From contig JAPLCQ010000028.1 in NCBI GenBank assembly GCA_026392115.1, positions 62,164-126,163 on the forward strand: a stretch of DNA of 64,000 nucleotides, read 5' to 3'. The DNA comes from Armatimonadota bacterium (GTDB lineage Bacteria > Armatimonadota > Chthonomonadetes > Chthonomonadales > CAJBBX01). The notes under the pieces are model-generated. The model was given only the letters and a program-made list of their open reading frames with translations, was not told the DNA's origin and did no database searches. Both the position numbers and the translations under genes were made by a program. Of the stretch, positions 25,100-36,256 are shown piece after piece; positions within the stretch are counted from its first letter, which is position 1; every line of letters starts with the position of its first letter.

Positions 25100-27493
25100 A
25101 TGCAGATGCTCTGCGTGCCCAAGCACCTTGCAGCGGCCATGGCGTTGGCCGCCCTGGCTGCCCTCAGCCGCCCCGCCGCAGCCACTGGAGGAGCCGCCAT
25201 GGACCTGACCCGCGCCGTGATCGTGACCCGCGGCGCTGCCGCGCCGGAGCTGGAGCGGACCGCCGCAGCCGTGCTCGCCGAGGAGGCGGGCAAGCGGACC
25301 GGATGTCCGTGGCGCGTGGCGGCGCGTTGGCCCCGCCAGGGCTGGGCTGTTGCCGTGACATCGGGACAGGGGAGCGAGGTCGGCGGCCGGCGGGTCCCGG
25401 TTCTGGCGCTCACCGCCACGGCGGAGGGCTATGGCCTGGCCACGGACCTGACCGACGCGGAGCGCCCGATCCTCTGGGTCTACGGCGCCGACCCGCGTGG
25501 CGCGCTCTTCGGCGTCGGCAAGCTCCTCCGGACGCTCGAGATGCGGAAGGGCTCGGCCACGCTTCCCGCGCCGCTGGACCTGACGACCGCCCCGGCCTAC
25601 CCCATCCGCGGCCACCAACTGGGCTACCGCGCCACGGCCAACTCCTACGACGCGTGGACGCCCGCCCAGTACGACCAGTACATCCGCGATTTGGCCCTCT
25701 TCGGCTGCAGCAGCGTGGAAGGCATCCCCGGCCACGACGCCCGGCCCACCGTGAACCCCTACCCGCGGGACAAGATGAACGTCGACATCAGCCGCATCTG
25801 CGCCAGATACGGGCAGGACTACTGGGTCTGGACGCCGGCCGACTTCGACCTGAACGACAGCGCAAAGCGCGCCGAAGCCCTGGCGCGTCTGAGCCGGTTC
25901 TTCGATGAGTGCCCGGAGCTGACGGGCGTCTTCGTGCCCGGAGGCGATCCCGGCAGCAACCCGCCGGGGCTCGTAATCCCGTACCTGCGCGATCTGGCGG
26001 GCCTGCTGGCCAGGGCGCACCCGCGCGGCCGTGTCTGGGCCTCCATGCAGGGGTTCGAGCCTGAAGACCAAGCCGCCATGTACCGCTGGATCGCCGACGA
26101 GAAGCCCGCTTGGCTCGGAGGCATCGCCGCCGGCCCCGGAAGCCCGACGCTGGCCGACATCCGAGCGCGCCTGCCGAAGTCCTACCCGATCCGCGACTAC
26201 CCGGACATCACCCACACGGTCAGGTGCCAGTTCCCCGTGCCGTGGATCGACCCGGTCTTCGCTTTCACCCTCGGCCGCGAGGGGGTCAACCCGCGCCCGC
26301 TCTACTTCAGCCGTGTCATCCGCGACACGATGCCCTTCACCGACGGTTTCATCAGCTACTCCGATGGTTGCCACGACGACGTGAACAAGGTCATCTGGAG
26401 CGCGTTGGCGTGGGATCCCAAGGCCGACCTCCACGCGATCCTGGGCGACTATGCCCGCCTCTTCTTTGGTCCCGATGTGGCCGAAGGGGCCGCCGCCGGC
26501 ATCGCCGCCTTCGAGCGGAGCTGGGACGGCTCGCTGGCCGACAACGGCGGCGTCGACGCCAACCACGCGCTCTGGTCCGCGCTGGACCGCCGGGCGCCGG
26601 GCCTACGGTCCAACTGGCGCTGGCAGCTCTGCCAACTTCGGGCCGACTACGACCTCTACACCCGCAAGCGGCTCATCTTTGAGCGCGGCCTGGAGCAGGA
26701 GGCCAACGCGGCCCTGCTCGGCGCTTCTGCGACCGGCGTCCAAGCCGCCACGGACGCGGCTCTGGCCGCCCTGCGACGGGCCGATACGCACCGGGTGCGC
26801 CCGGACCTGAGCGGCGCGGTGGAGGGCCTCTGCGAGGCGCTGTGGCGCTCCGTGGGCCTCCAGACCAGCGTTGCGAAGTACAAGGCCAGCGGCTCGGAGC
26901 GCGGCGCCGTGCTCGACTTTCTCTACTACCCGCTGAACAACCGCTGGTGGCTGGAGGACGAGCTCGCCAAGGTCAAGGCGCTGCCCACCGAGGCCGCGCG
27001 CGTGGCGCGCCTCCGTGAACTCGCCACATGGGAGAACCCGGGCCCCGGCAGTTTCTATGACGACATCGGCAACGTGGCCCGCTCCCCGCACGAGGTCCGC
27101 AATGAGCGGCTGACCGCGCCGATCCTGGATGCCGACAACACCATGGTGGCCGGCTTCATGTGGTGGACCGGCGACAGCCCGCTCGCCCGATCCCGGCAGT
27201 CGTGGATCAGCTCCGAGGACTGGCCCGCGGCGCTGAAGTACGTCGCGTTGGACCGCGAGGCCGAGTACCTCATCCGCACGACGGGCTGCGGGCAGTGCCT
27301 CGTCCGCGTCAACGGCGTGCGCCTCACGCCCACCCGCGATGGCCGGGCGGTGGGCGACGTCAAGGAGTTTCCGGTCCCGCGCGGCCTCACTGCCGGTGGC
27401 GCGATCACGGTCACGTTCGACAAGGTGGACGAGCCGGGCGTCAACTGGCGCCTGGCGTCGCGGCTCACGGAGATCTGGCTCATCAAGAGGTAG
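25100..27493 (+). CDS. Secreted glycosidase-like protein with GH67/GH20-type N-domain
   Basis: This 797-residue protein has a signal peptide and then an N-terminal alpha/beta domain of the kind found before GH20, GH67 and GH84 barrels (T-R-G-A-A-A-P-E-L-E-R-T-A, then A-L-F-G-V-G-K-L-L-R-T-L). The barrel part has H-Q-L-G-Y-R, then G-V-F-V-P-G-G-D-P-G and W-A-S-M-Q-G-F-E-P-E. A C-terminal beta domain (L-V-R-V-N-G-V-R) finishes it. Together these suggest an exo-hydrolase for uronic acid or amino sugar. No catalytic pair is certain. A second, weaker start is ATG 25106. It is third in the plus-strand group after the MFS and DUF5696-like genes. Confidence 0.65.
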   Translation: MQMLCVPKHLAAAMALAALAALSRPAAATGGAAMDLTRAVIVTRGAAAPELERTAAAVLAEEAGKRTGCPWRVAARWPRQGWAVAVTSGQGSEVGGRRVPVLALTATAEGYGLATDLTDAERPILWVYGADPRGALFGVGKLLRTLEMRKGSATLPAPLDLTTAPAYPIRGHQLGYRATANSYDAWTPAQYDQYIRDLALFGCSSVEGIPGHDARPTVNPYPRDKMNVDISRICARYGQDYWVWTPADFDLNDSAKRAEALARLSRFFDECPELTGVFVPGGDPGSNPPGLVIPYLRDLAGLLARAHPRGRVWASMQGFEPEDQAAMYRWIADEKPAWLGGIAAGPGSPTLADIRARLPKSYPIRDYPDITHTVRCQFPVPWIDPVFAFTLGREGVNPRPLYFSRVIRDTMPFTDGFISYSDGCHDDVNKVIWSALAWDPKADLHAILGDYARLFFGPDVAEGAAAGIAAFERSWDGSLADNGGVDANHALWSALDRRAPGLRSNWRWQLCQLRADYDLYTRKRLIFERGLEQEANAALLGASATGVQAATDAALAALRRADTHRVRPDLSGAVEGLCEALWRSVGLQTSVAKYKASGSERGAVLDFLYYPLNNRWWLEDELAKVKALPTEAARVARLRELATWENPGPGSFYDDIGNVARSPHEVRNERLTAPILDADNTMVAGFMWWTGDSPLARSRQSWISSEDWPAALKYVALDREAEYLIRTTGCGQCLVRVNGVRLTPTRDGRAVGDVKEFPVPRGLTAGGAITVTFDKVDEPGVNWRLASRLTEIWLIKR

Positions 27494-27561
27494 CGCACGA
27501 GTGGCTCTGGGTCGGGCTTCTGCAAATGCCTCCGGCGAACCGCATTGCCTACCGGGATTGT

Positions 27562-27570
27562 TGGTAAACT
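27562..27570 (+). promoter_or_regulatory. Candidate extended -10 promoter
   Basis: TGGTAAACT has the TGN extension before a -10-like TAAACT. A -35-like TTGCCT (27545-27550) is only 14 nt upstream, too short for a normal sigma-70 spacer, so recognition would rest on the extended -10. It is placed about 75 nt before the Ig-repeat gene start. Confidence 0.3.
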
Positions 27571-27645
27571 CAGGTCATGGTTGCGACAAGCTCGGCGGAC
27601 GACGGCGTCCGTTCTATGCCGCCGAGCGTGCACCGGGAGGTCGCC

Positions 27646-29979
27646 ATGCGAGCTTCACTGTGGAAGGCCTTCGTGCCGCTGGTGGCGGCTGTTGTCGCGT
27701 TGGCGGCTCGGCCCGGCTCGGCTCAGACCGTGCTGGAGTTCAAATCCGGCGTCGGCGAACTGGGTTCGCGCGACCTGAACGCCTGGGTGCAGGGCATCTC
27801 GTTCGACGAGCCCTACTGGTGGCCCGGACCGTTGCCCCTGCAGCGCCCCTTCATCGTCGCGCCCCAGGCGACCTGGCCCGCTCCCATCGATGGCTGCCAG
27901 TACGTCTCCGGCTACCCCAATGGCCGGAATACGGGCAGTCACGATGCCTACTCGTACCAGTTCTACTTCGACTTCGACCTGCCTGACCTTGTGACCAGCG
28001 TTCATGCGGACATCGAGTGGGCGGTCTGCCACGGAACCTGGATCTGGGTCAACGAGAGGGTCTGTGTTGGCCCGTCCTTCCCATCGACCGTCAAAACGGC
28101 CTCCGTGGACATCACCGACAAGGTCCACAGTGGCACGAACAGGTTCGGCGTCGGGCTCCTGGCGGGCGGCTTTCCCATGGGTGTCCAGTACAAGGTCCGC
28201 CTCACGTACACGGCCAAGGACCCCGCCCAGATCTCGGTCGAAGCCGGATCCGGCACTCCGGGCCTGCGGACCCGTGTCGGCGCCACGTTGCTCGCCGCAG
28301 GCAATCCGGTCGAGGCCAAGGTGGTGCAGTTCGCGTTGGGCGGGCAGGCGGTTGGCTCGGCGGCGACCGATGCGGCCGGCAAGGCCTCGTTGGAGTTCGT
28401 CGTACCCGATTCGGTGGGCGGAGGCGACGTTCCGCTGACGGCCTCCTTCGCCGGTGATGCCTGCGTGGGGCCGGCGTCGGCATCGACCACGTTGAGGGTG
28501 ATCCCGGCCGCCACGTCGGTCTACGTGGTGGACCGTTCGGGCCTCATCAGCGACCCCGTGCGCCTGAAGGCATGGCTCAAGCGCACCACCGACAACGCTT
28601 GGGTGGTGGGCCGCACGGTGGAGTTCACCGCCGGCGGCGTGGCCCTGGGCTCTGGGACCACCGGATCCGACGGCCAAGCTTATCTGGACTGGACCATCAC
28701 GGAGGGCTCCGCCTCGCGACCGCTGGTCGCCGCCTATGCCGGTGAACGCGCCTATCTGGGCTCCACCGGCACGGCGCTCCTCGCCGCGCTCACGACGGCC
28801 ACCAAGGTCTACGTCCCGGACCGGGCAGGCGCCATCCTGGAAGGGGTCGTGCTCAAGGCCTACTTCTACAAGAACCCGGGCAACGTGCCGATCAGCGGCC
28901 GGTCGCTCCGGTTCCTCGTCGGGGGAGTGGACCTGGGCTTGGCAACCACCTCTGTTGGCGGAGAGGCCAAGCTCTACTACACCGTCCCGCCGGCGGAAGG
29001 CGCCGGTTCCAGGGCGATCCGGGCCGAGTGGGCTGGCAACGGCGGCTACTTGGCAAGCGCATCAACCGCCGTCCTCGCGGCATCCAAGGCGAAGACCTAC
29101 CTCTGGACCGGCGACCGCACGCCATACCTGGGCGAGACGACCCAGGTGAAGGCGCTCTACCGGTCGCTGCCCGGCTATGCGGCGTTGCCGGGTATGGCGG
29201 TGGCTTTCCACGTGGACGGCGCGTCCATCGGTAACGCTGTAACCGATGCCTCGGGCTGGGCGGCGGTCGCCTGGACCGTGCCAACCGATCTGACCGGCAC
29301 GCATCTGATCCGCGCCGAATCGCCGGGCGATGCCGTCTACGCCGCCGCCGCCGCAACCGCAAGCCTGAGCCCGCGGACCGTGTCGCCGACGTTTCTCTGG
29401 ACCGGTGATCGGACCCTTCGGCCCGGTCGCGTGCTGGATCTGATCGCCCTGCTGCGTCGCCAGCCCGACTCCGCGCCGGTGGCCGGCGCGACCATTATCA
29501 TGTCGATTGACGGCACCTCCGTTGGCTCCGGGGTCACTGGCGCCGACGGCTGGTCCAAGGTCAGTTGGCCAACCCCCGCCTCCATGACGGGCAACCACAC
29601 CATCCGCGCAGACTTCGCGGGTGACGCATTTCACCTCGCCTCGTCAGCCACGGCGAGGCTGATCCCTGGCCTCTTCGTGGAGACCTACCTCTGGACGGGC
29701 GACCGCCAACTGCGGCCCGGGGTGACGATGACCTTCTCAGCCTTGTTGCGGCGCCTGCCGGAGTATACGCCCGTGAACTTCATGAGGATTGAGTTCTATA
29801 TCGACGGCACGTTCATTGGCCAGAAACTGACACTGAACAACAATATCAACCAGGGCGGCTGGGCCTTCATCGACTGGACGGCGCCCGTGGGGATGACCGG
29901 CACGCATACCATCAAGGCGGAGTTCAAAGGGGAGAGCGAGTACACCGGCTCCACGGCAACCGCCACGCTGGCGCCCTGA
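27646..29979 (+). CDS. Secreted Ig-like repeat protein
   Basis: The 777-residue protein starts at ATG 27646 with GGGAGG 5 nt upstream and has a signal peptide ending G-S-A-Q. Residues about 30-195 form one beta domain. Then come about six Ig-like repeats of 97 residues, beginning near 195, 288, 386, 483, 581 and 678. The last three start with T-x-L-W-T-G-D-R and run to P-V-x-x; each contains A-D-G-W/A-S-G-W. Such proteins are adhesin-like or cell-surface. The same kind of repeat closes the SBBP protein at 40976-43954. No enzymatic motif. A likely separate transcript from the upstream genes (152-nt gap). Confidence 0.8.
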   Translation: MRASLWKAFVPLVAAVVALAARPGSAQTVLEFKSGVGELGSRDLNAWVQGISFDEPYWWPGPLPLQRPFIVAPQATWPAPIDGCQYVSGYPNGRNTGSHDAYSYQFYFDFDLPDLVTSVHADIEWAVCHGTWIWVNERVCVGPSFPSTVKTASVDITDKVHSGTNRFGVGLLAGGFPMGVQYKVRLTYTAKDPAQISVEAGSGTPGLRTRVGATLLAAGNPVEAKVVQFALGGQAVGSAATDAAGKASLEFVVPDSVGGGDVPLTASFAGDACVGPASASTTLRVIPAATSVYVVDRSGLISDPVRLKAWLKRTTDNAWVVGRTVEFTAGGVALGSGTTGSDGQAYLDWTITEGSASRPLVAAYAGERAYLGSTGTALLAALTTATKVYVPDRAGAILEGVVLKAYFYKNPGNVPISGRSLRFLVGGVDLGLATTSVGGEAKLYYTVPPAEGAGSRAIRAEWAGNGGYLASASTAVLAASKAKTYLWTGDRTPYLGETTQVKALYRSLPGYAALPGMAVAFHVDGASIGNAVTDASGWAAVAWTVPTDLTGTHLIRAESPGDAVYAAAAATASLSPRTVSPTFLWTGDRTLRPGRVLDLIALLRRQPDSAPVAGATIIMSIDGTSVGSGVTGADGWSKVSWPTPASMTGNHTIRADFAGDAFHLASSATARLIPGLFVETYLWTGDRQLRPGVTMTFSALLRRLPEYTPVNFMRIEFYIDGTFIGQKLTLNNNINQGGWAFIDWTAPVGMTGTHTIKAEFKGESEYTGSTATATLAP

Positions 29980-29998
29980 GGCGGGGGCGCTGCTCAAC

Positions 29999-30029
29999 TT
30001 GACCCCGAGCCTGCGCGATAGGGTATCCT
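29999..30029 (+). promoter_or_regulatory. Weak candidate promoter for gltBD
   Basis: TTGACC (29999-30004) and TATCCT (30024-30029) have a 19-nt spacer, two longer than ideal. The leader to the gltB ATG would be about 120 nt and shows no riboswitch I recognise. Confidence 0.3.
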
Positions 30030-30157
30030 AACCTTCCACTTTGCCCGGTTCCAACGACGCCCGAGGCAGCCCCTTGACGCATCGCGCCTGCCCGGCGCGA
30101 CCAGCGTCGGGGTGCGGCCTGCGGGCGGTTCTTGTATCAGAACCCGAGAGAGCGCTT

Positions 30158-33100
30158 ATGACACGCCATGGCCTTCCGGAGCCCCAGGGGCTCTACGACC
30201 CCGCGCAAGAGCACGACAGCTGCGGCGTGGGCTTCGTCGTCAACATCAAAGGCAAGCGCTCGCACGACATTGTGGATAAGGCGCTTGAAATCCTCATCAA
30301 CCTTGAGCACCGCGGCGCCTGCGGCTGCGATCCCGAGACCGGCGACGGCGCGGGCATCCTGGTTCAGACGCCCCACGCCATGCTCCAGAAGGCCATGGCC
30401 GGCGCCCTGCCGGAGATGGGCGGCTACGGCGTGGGCATGGTCTTCCTCCCGCAGGATGCCCGCCAGCGCGACCTCTGCGAGGCCGCCATCCGGGGCATCG
30501 TGGCCGAGGAGGGGCAGCGGTTCCTTGGGTGGCGCGACGTCCCCACGGACGACACGCGCATCGGCGTGAACGCGCGGGCGGCCAAGCCGGTCATCCGCCA
30601 GTTCTTCGTGGGTATGGGCGCCGGACCGGCCGATCAGGACGCCTTCGAGCGCCGCCTCTACATCATCCGCAAGACCATCTTCCGGGTCCTGGAGAGCAAG
30701 GAGCTTCCCGACTTCGGCTCGTTCTATATCTGCAGCCTTTCAACCCGCACGGTGGTCTACAAGGGGCTCCTTCTCGCCCGCCAGATGCGCGGCTTCTACC
30801 TGGACCTGGCCGACCCGGAGATGGTGACCGCGCTGGCCCTGGTGCATCAGCGGTTCAGCACAAACACCTTCCCCACATGGCCGCTGGCCCACCCGTACCG
30901 CATGGTGGCGCACAACGGCGAGATCAACACGCTCCGCGGCAACCGCAACTGGATGCGCGCACGGCAGGCCCGCCTCCGTTCGCCCCTCTTCGGCGACGAG
31001 GTGCAGAAGCTCATCCCTCTGGTCACCGAGACCGGCAGCGACTCTGCCACGCTGGACAACGCGCTGGAGTTGCTCGTCATGGGTGGCCGCCACCTGGCCC
31101 ACGCGCTGATGATGCTCGTCCCCGAGGCCTGGGGCAGCAACGAGCGCATGGACCCCGCCCGCCGCGCCTTCTATGAGTACCACGCCTGCATGATGGACCC
31201 CTGGGACGGCCCGGCCGCCATCGCCTTCTCCGACGGCGTCCGCATCGGCGCGATCCTGGACCGCAACGGTCTGCGCCCCGCCCGCTACCTCGTCACCAAG
31301 GACGACCTGGTCGTCATGGCCTCCGAGACCGGTGTGCTGGACATCCCCGCGGACAACATTCGCGAGAAGTGGCGCCTGCAGCCCGGCCGCATCTTCATGA
31401 TCGACACCGAAGAGGGCCGGATCATCGCTGACGACGAGATCAAGCACAAGATCGTCCATCGCAAGCCCTACGGCCAGTGGCTCTCCGAGAACAAGATCGA
31501 CCTGCGCGACCTGCCCGATCCGCCCTACGTCCACATGCCCGACCACGACACGATCCTCGACCGCCAGCAGGCCTTCGGGTACACGCTGGAGGACCTGAGG
31601 ATTCTCATCGCGCCCATGGCCATCAGCGGCGAGCAGCCGTTGGGCTCCATGGGCAACGACGCGCCGTTGGCCGTCCTCTCCAGCCGTCCGCAGTTGCTGT
31701 ACAGCTACTTCAAGCAGCTCTTCGCACAGGTGACCAACCCTCCCATCGACCCGATCCGGGAGGAGTTGGTCATGTCCCTTATTCATTATATTGGGCCTAG
31801 TTCCAGCCTGCTGGATGAGACGCCGAACCACTGCCGCGAGGTGCGGCTTGAGTCGGCGATCATCACCAACGCCGAAGTGGAGAAGATTCGCAACCTGCAG
31901 ACCGGCGGCTTCCTCACCCGCACACTGCCCATGCTCTTCGACCCGACCGCCGGCGCCGCGGGCATGGAGACGGCTCTCAACCGCCTCTGCCGCGCGGCCA
32001 GCCAGGCGCTGGAGCATGGTGTCAGCGTCATCATCCTCTCCGACCGGGGCGTCGACCGCGAGAACGCGCCGATACCCGCTCTCCTGGCCGTCTCGGCGGT
32101 ACACCACCACCTGATCCGCGAGGGGAGCCGCACCAACGTCGCGCTCATCGTGGAGAGCGGCGAGCCCCGCGAGGTACACCACTTCGCCCTGCTCATCGGC
32201 TACGGCGCCAGCGCGGTGAACCCGTACCTGGCCTTCGAGACGCTGGCCGATATGGCCCGCAACGGCGAGTACCTGCCCGAGTCGCTGAGCTACGAGCAGG
32301 CGCAGGCCAACACCATGAAGGCGGTGAACAAGGGCCTGCTCAAGACCATGGCCAAGATGGGCATCTCCACGCTGCAGTCGTACCGCGGCGCGCAGATCTT
32401 CGAGGCCGTAGGCCTGCACCCGGACTTGATCGACCGGTACTTCACGCATACCCCGTCGCGCATCGGCGGCGTGCAGCTCCACACGCTGGCTGAAGAGGTG
32501 CTTGCCCGGCATCAGTTCGCTTATCCGTCCACCCACGTGGCCGAGAACCTGGACCTGGATCCGGGCGGCCATTACAAGTGGCGCCGCGGCGGCGAGTTCC
32601 ACCAGGTGAACCCCGACACGGTGGCCCTGCTGCAGCAGTCCGTCCGCGACGGCGACTTCGCCACCTTCCAGAAGTTCAGCGCGCTGGTCAACCGCCAGAG
32701 CGAGGAACTCGCCACGCTGCGCGGCCTCTTCCGCATCAAGCAGGGCGATCCCGTGCCGCTGGACGAGGTGGAGCCTGCCGCCGAGATTGCCCGCCGCTTC
32801 GTCACCGGAGCCATGTCGCTGGGCTCCATCAGCCGCGAGGCCCACGAGACGCTGGCCATCGCCATGAACCGGCTCGGTGGCAAGAGCAACACCGGCGAGG
32901 GCGGCGAGGACCCGGTCCGCTACGAGCGCGAGGCCAACGGCGACAGCCGCCGCAGCGCCATCAAGCAGGTGGCGTCGGGCCGCTTCGGCGTCACCGCGCA
33001 CTACCTCGTGAATGCCGACGAACTGCAGATCAAGATGGCCCAGGGCGCCAAGCCCGGCGAGGGCGGCGAGCTTCCCGGCCGCAAGGTGGACAAGTACATC

Positions 33101-34699
33101 GCCAAGGTCAGGCACACCACGCCGGGCGTCACGCTCATCTCGCCGCCGCCGCACCACGATATCTATTCCATCGAGGATCTGGCGCAGCTCATCTTCGACC
33201 TGAAGAACGTAAACCCCGGCGCGCGCATCTCGGTCAAGCTCGTCTCCGAGGTGGGTGTCGGCACCGTGGCGGCGGGCGTCGCCAAGGCCCATGCCGACCA
33301 CATCCTCATCAGTGGCTACGACGGCGGCACCGGCGCCTCGCCCCTCTCCAGTATCAAGCACGCCGGCATCCCCTGGGAGCTTGGCCTGGCCGAGACGCAG
33401 CAGGTGCTGCTGAAGAACGACCTGCGCGGACGTGTCCGGATCCAGACCGATGGGCAGCTCAAGACCGGCCGCGACGTCACCATCGCCGCCCTGCTCGGCG
33501 CCGAGGAGTTCGGCTTCTCCACCGCGCCGTTGGTCACCTTGGGCTGTATCATGATGCGCGTCTGCCACCTGAACACCTGCCCGGCGGGCATCGCCACACA
33601 GGACCCGGAGCTCCGGGCGCGCTTCGCCGGGACGCCCGAGTACGTGGTCCGCTTCTTCCTCTTCGTGGCCGAAGAGGTCCGGCGCTACATGGCGCAGTTG
33701 GGCTTCCGGAAGTTCGACGATATGGTGGGACGCGTGGACCTGCTGGAGAAGGCGGCCGCCGTCGACCACTGGAAGGCCTCAGGCGTCGACGTGAGCATGC
33801 TCCTCGAGCAGCCTGACGTGCCCAAGAGCTTTGCGCCGCGCTGCGTGCAGGCCCAGGACCACGGCCTCGACGAGGCCATCGACTACCACCTGATCGAGAG
33901 CTGCCGCGAGGCGCTGGACAGTGGCGCCGCCGTGGAGATCAGCGGGCCGATCCGCAACTGCAACCGCACCGTGGGCACCATGCTCAGCGGCGAGGTCGCC
34001 AAGCGCCACGGTGAGGCGGGACTTCCGGATGAGACCATCCGCATCCACTTCGAGGGTTCGGCCGGGCAGTCGTTCGGCGCCTTCCTGGCTCCAGGCATCA
34101 CTCTCACACTGGAGGGCGACGCCAACGACTATCTGGGCAAGGGCCTCTCCGGCGGCTGCATCGTGGCCTATCCGCCGTTGGACTGCACCTACGCCGCCGA
34201 GGATAACATCATCGCCGGCAACACGTTGCTCTACGGCGCCACGCGCGGCAAGGCTTTCCTGCGCGGCGTGGTGGGCGAGCGCTTTGCCGTTCGCAACAGC
34301 GGCGCCATTGCCGTGGTTGAGGGCGTGGGCGATCACGGCTGCGAGTATATGACCGGCGGCGTGGTGGTCGTGCTGGGCAAGGCGGGGCGCAACTTCGCCG
34401 CGGGCATGAGCGGCGGCATCGCCTATGTCTGGGATCCGGCCGACGAGTTGAGGCACCAGCTGAACATGGGCCACGGCTCCATCCTTGTGGAGGCCGTGGA
34501 GGAGCCGGACGATCGCGCCATGCTCCACCGCCTGGTGGAGGACCACTACTCGCGCACGGGCAGCGAGCGGGCCCAGGCCATCCTGCAGGGTTGGACCGAG
34601 GAACTGGGCCGCTTCCGCAAGGTCTGGCCCCGCGAGTACCGGGCCATGCTGGAGCAGTTGGCGCACGAAGCGGAGCAGGCGGGCGAAGGCGCGGCATAG
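30158..34699 (+). CDS. gltB: Glutamate synthase, large (alpha) subunit
   Basis: The 1513-residue subunit makes glutamate from 2-oxoglutarate and glutamine-derived ammonia. Domain order is glutamine amidotransferase (Cys22 in D-S-C-G-V-G-F, the expected N-terminal nucleophile after removal of about 21 residues), central, FMN-binding synthase, then the GXGXG beta-helix. The 3Fe-4S cluster Cys residues are 1130, 1136 and 1141 with the family spacing (C-x5-C-x4-C). The synthase loop has [13 protein letters not shown] chose ATG 30158 because the homologous sequence begins there; a longer frame starts at 30041 with no family similarity. It is 26 nt upstream of gltD and certainly co-transcribed. Confidence 0.97.
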   Translation: MTRHGLPEPQGLYDPAQEHDSCGVGFVVNIKGKRSHDIVDKALEILINLEHRGACGCDPETGDGAGILVQTPHAMLQKAMAGALPEMGGYGVGMVFLPQDARQRDLCEAAIRGIVAEEGQRFLGWRDVPTDDTRIGVNARAAKPVIRQFFVGMGAGPADQDAFERRLYIIRKTIFRVLESKELPDFGSFYICSLSTRTVVYKGLLLARQMRGFYLDLADPEMVTALALVHQRFSTNTFPTWPLAHPYRMVAHNGEINTLRGNRNWMRARQARLRSPLFGDEVQKLIPLVTETGSDSATLDNALELLVMGGRHLAHALMMLVPEAWGSNERMDPARRAFYEYHACMMDPWDGPAAIAFSDGVRIGAILDRNGLRPARYLVTKDDLVVMASETGVLDIPADNIREKWRLQPGRIFMIDTEEGRIIADDEIKHKIVHRKPYGQWLSENKIDLRDLPDPPYVHMPDHDTILDRQQAFGYTLEDLRILIAPMAISGEQPLGSMGNDAPLAVLSSRPQLLYSYFKQLFAQVTNPPIDPIREELVMSLIHYIGPSSSLLDETPNHCREVRLESAIITNAEVEKIRNLQTGGFLTRTLPMLFDPTAGAAGMETALNRLCRAASQALEHGVSVIILSDRGVDRENAPIPALLAVSAVHHHLIREGSRTNVALIVESGEPREVHHFALLIGYGASAVNPYLAFETLADMARNGEYLPESLSYEQAQANTMKAVNKGLLKTMAKMGISTLQSYRGAQIFEAVGLHPDLIDRYFTHTPSRIGGVQLHTLAEEVLARHQFAYPSTHVAENLDLDPGGHYKWRRGGEFHQVNPDTVALLQQSVRDGDFATFQKFSALVNRQSEELATLRGLFRIKQGDPVPLDEVEPAAEIARRFVTGAMSLGSISREAHETLAIAMNRLGGKSNTGEGGEDPVRYEREANGDSRRSAIKQVASGRFGVTAHYLVNADELQIKMAQGAKPGEGGELPGRKVDKYIAKVRHTTPGVTLISPPPHHDIYSIEDLAQLIFDLKNVNPGARISVKLVSEVGVGTVAAGVAKAHADHILISGYDGGTGASPLSSIKHAGIPWELGLAETQQVLLKNDLRGRVRIQTDGQLKTGRDVTIAALLGAEEFGFSTAPLVTLGCIMMRVCHLNTCPAGIATQDPELRARFAGTPEYVVRFFLFVAEEVRRYMAQLGFRKFDDMVGRVDLLEKAAAVDHWKASGVDVSMLLEQPDVPKSFAPRCVQAQDHGLDEAIDYHLIESCREALDSGAAVEISGPIRNCNRTVGTMLSGEVAKRHGEAGLPDETIRIHFEGSAGQSFGAFLAPGITLTLEGDANDYLGKGLSGGCIVAYPPLDCTYAAEDNIIAGNTLLYGATRGKAFLRGVVGERFAVRNSGAIAVVEGVGDHGCEYMTGGVVVVLGKAGRNFAAGMSGGIAYVWDPADELRHQLNMGHGSILVEAVEEPDDRAMLHRLVEDHYSRTGSERAQAILQGWTEELGRFRKVWPREYRAMLEQLAHEAEQAGEGAA

Positions 34700-34725
34700 G
34701 GCGTAGGCGAGCGAGGGACAGAAGA

Positions 34726-36183
34726 ATGGGCGACCCACACGGCTTCATCAAGCATGAGCGCAAGACCGCACCGCGCAGGCCGGTCGATGAGCGCGTGCAG
34801 GACTGGCGCGAGGTCTACCTGCCCCTGAGCCGTCAAGAGCTGCAGGAGCAGGGCTCGCGCTGCATGGATTGCGGCATCCCGTTCTGCCACAGCGGCTGCC
34901 CGCTCGGCAACATCATCCCGGACTTCAACGACCTGATCTACCGGGGGCGCTGGGAAGACGCTCTGCGGAGGCTTCACGCGACCAACAACTTCCCGGAGTT
35001 TACGGGCCGGCTCTGCCCCGCGCCCTGCGAGACCGCCTGCGTGCTGGGCATCAGCCGTCCGGCGGTGACGATCAAGCAGATCGAGCAGACCATCATCGAC
35101 ACGGGCTTCGCCAACGGCTGGGTCGTGCCCGAGCCGCCCGGCCGCCGAACGGGTAAGACCGCCGCCGTGGTCGGTTCCGGCCCCGCCGGACTCGCCTGCG
35201 CCCAGCAGCTCAACCGCGCCGGCCACACTGTCACGGTGCTGGAGCGGGCCGACCGCATCGGCGGGCTGCTCCGCTACGGCATCCCGGACTTCAAGCTCGA
35301 AAAGGGCGTGCTGGACCGCCGCTTGGACCTCATGCGCGAAGAGGGGATTGTCTTCCGAACGAGCGTGAACGTGGGCGTCGACCTGACCGCCGCCGAGCTG
35401 CTCGCCGGCTACGACGCCGTCTGCCTGACGGGCGGCTCGACCGTCCCGCGCGACCTTCCAGTTCCCGGCCGCGACCTGCGCGGCGTCCACTTTGCCATGG
35501 AGTACCTGGGCCGCCAGAACCGCCTGAACGCCGGCGACGATCCGTCCGCCGAGGGCCTGATCCACGCCGAGGGGAAGAGCGTCGTCGTTATCGGCGGCGG
35601 CGATACGGGCGCCGACTGCCTCGGCACCGCCCTGCGGCAGGGCGCGGCCCGCGTCACCCAGATCGAGCTGCTGCCCAAGCCGCCCGAGGACCGCACGCCC
35701 TCCATGCCGTGGCCGACCTACCCCATGATCCTGCGCACCTCCTCGGCGCACGAGGAAGGCGGCATCCGCGAGTGGAGCGTCAGCACCAAGCGCTTCGAGG
35801 GCGCCGATGGGCGGGTTGAGCGCCTGCAGTGCGTCCGCGTGGAGTTCGGCGAACCCGGTCCCGACGGCCGCCGGCCGATGAGCGAGGTCCCCGGCTCCGA
35901 GTTCATCATCGAGGCCGACCTGGTGCTGCTGGCCATGGGCTTCGTGGGTCCGCCCCACAGCGGCCTGCTCGACGATCTGGGCGTTGAGTATGCCCCGAAT
36001 GGAAGCGTCAAGGCCGACGCCAACTACATGACCAACGTGCGCGGCGTCTTCGCGGCGGGGGACATGCGGCGCGGGCAGTCGCTCATCGTCTGGGCCATCA
36101 GCGAGGGGCGCGAGGCCGCCCGTGGCATGGACCTCTTCCTCGGCGGCGCCACGGAACTGCCGCTGGCGGGTGCGCGGCGATGA
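34726..36183 (+). CDS. gltD: Glutamate synthase, small (beta) subunit
   Basis: This 485-residue FAD and NAD(P)H-binding subunit passes electrons to GltB. N-terminal Fe-S Cys residues are 46, 49, 54, 58 (C-M-D-C-G-I-P-F-C) and 96, 100, 104 (C-P-A-P-C-E-T-A-C). The FAD turn is V-V-G-S-G-P-A-G-L (about 148-156), and the nicotinamide turn is [11 protein letters not shown]-terminal G-D-M-R-R-G is the FAD motif. The ATG at 34726 has GAGGG upstream. Standard length. Confidence 0.97.
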   Translation: MGDPHGFIKHERKTAPRRPVDERVQDWREVYLPLSRQELQEQGSRCMDCGIPFCHSGCPLGNIIPDFNDLIYRGRWEDALRRLHATNNFPEFTGRLCPAPCETACVLGISRPAVTIKQIEQTIIDTGFANGWVVPEPPGRRTGKTAAVVGSGPAGLACAQQLNRAGHTVTVLERADRIGGLLRYGIPDFKLEKGVLDRRLDLMREEGIVFRTSVNVGVDLTAAELLAGYDAVCLTGGSTVPRDLPVPGRDLRGVHFAMEYLGRQNRLNAGDDPSAEGLIHAEGKSVVVIGGGDTGADCLGTALRQGAARVTQIELLPKPPEDRTPSMPWPTYPMILRTSSAHEEGGIREWSVSTKRFEGADGRVERLQCVRVEFGEPGPDGRRPMSEVPGSEFIIEADLVLLAMGFVGPPHSGLLDDLGVEYAPNGSVKADANYMTNVRGVFAAGDMRRGQSLIVWAISEGREAARGMDLFLGGATELPLAGARR

Positions 36184-36256
36184 TCGGCGGCGCGGGCGTA
36201 AGGTAACCTCACGGGTATCCGCGGGCGCCCTTGCGACCGCCAGGAGGCCCTCCACC

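Noticed and set aside
30030..30157. A riboswitch or leader RNA before gltB
   Set aside because: No glutamine- or glycine-type core was recognised and no strong terminator hairpin was found.
30740..33769. A 1009-codon antisense frame opposite gltB
   Set aside because: It mirrors high-GC codon periodicity, has no domain and no ribosome-binding site, while gltB is conserved on the other strand.
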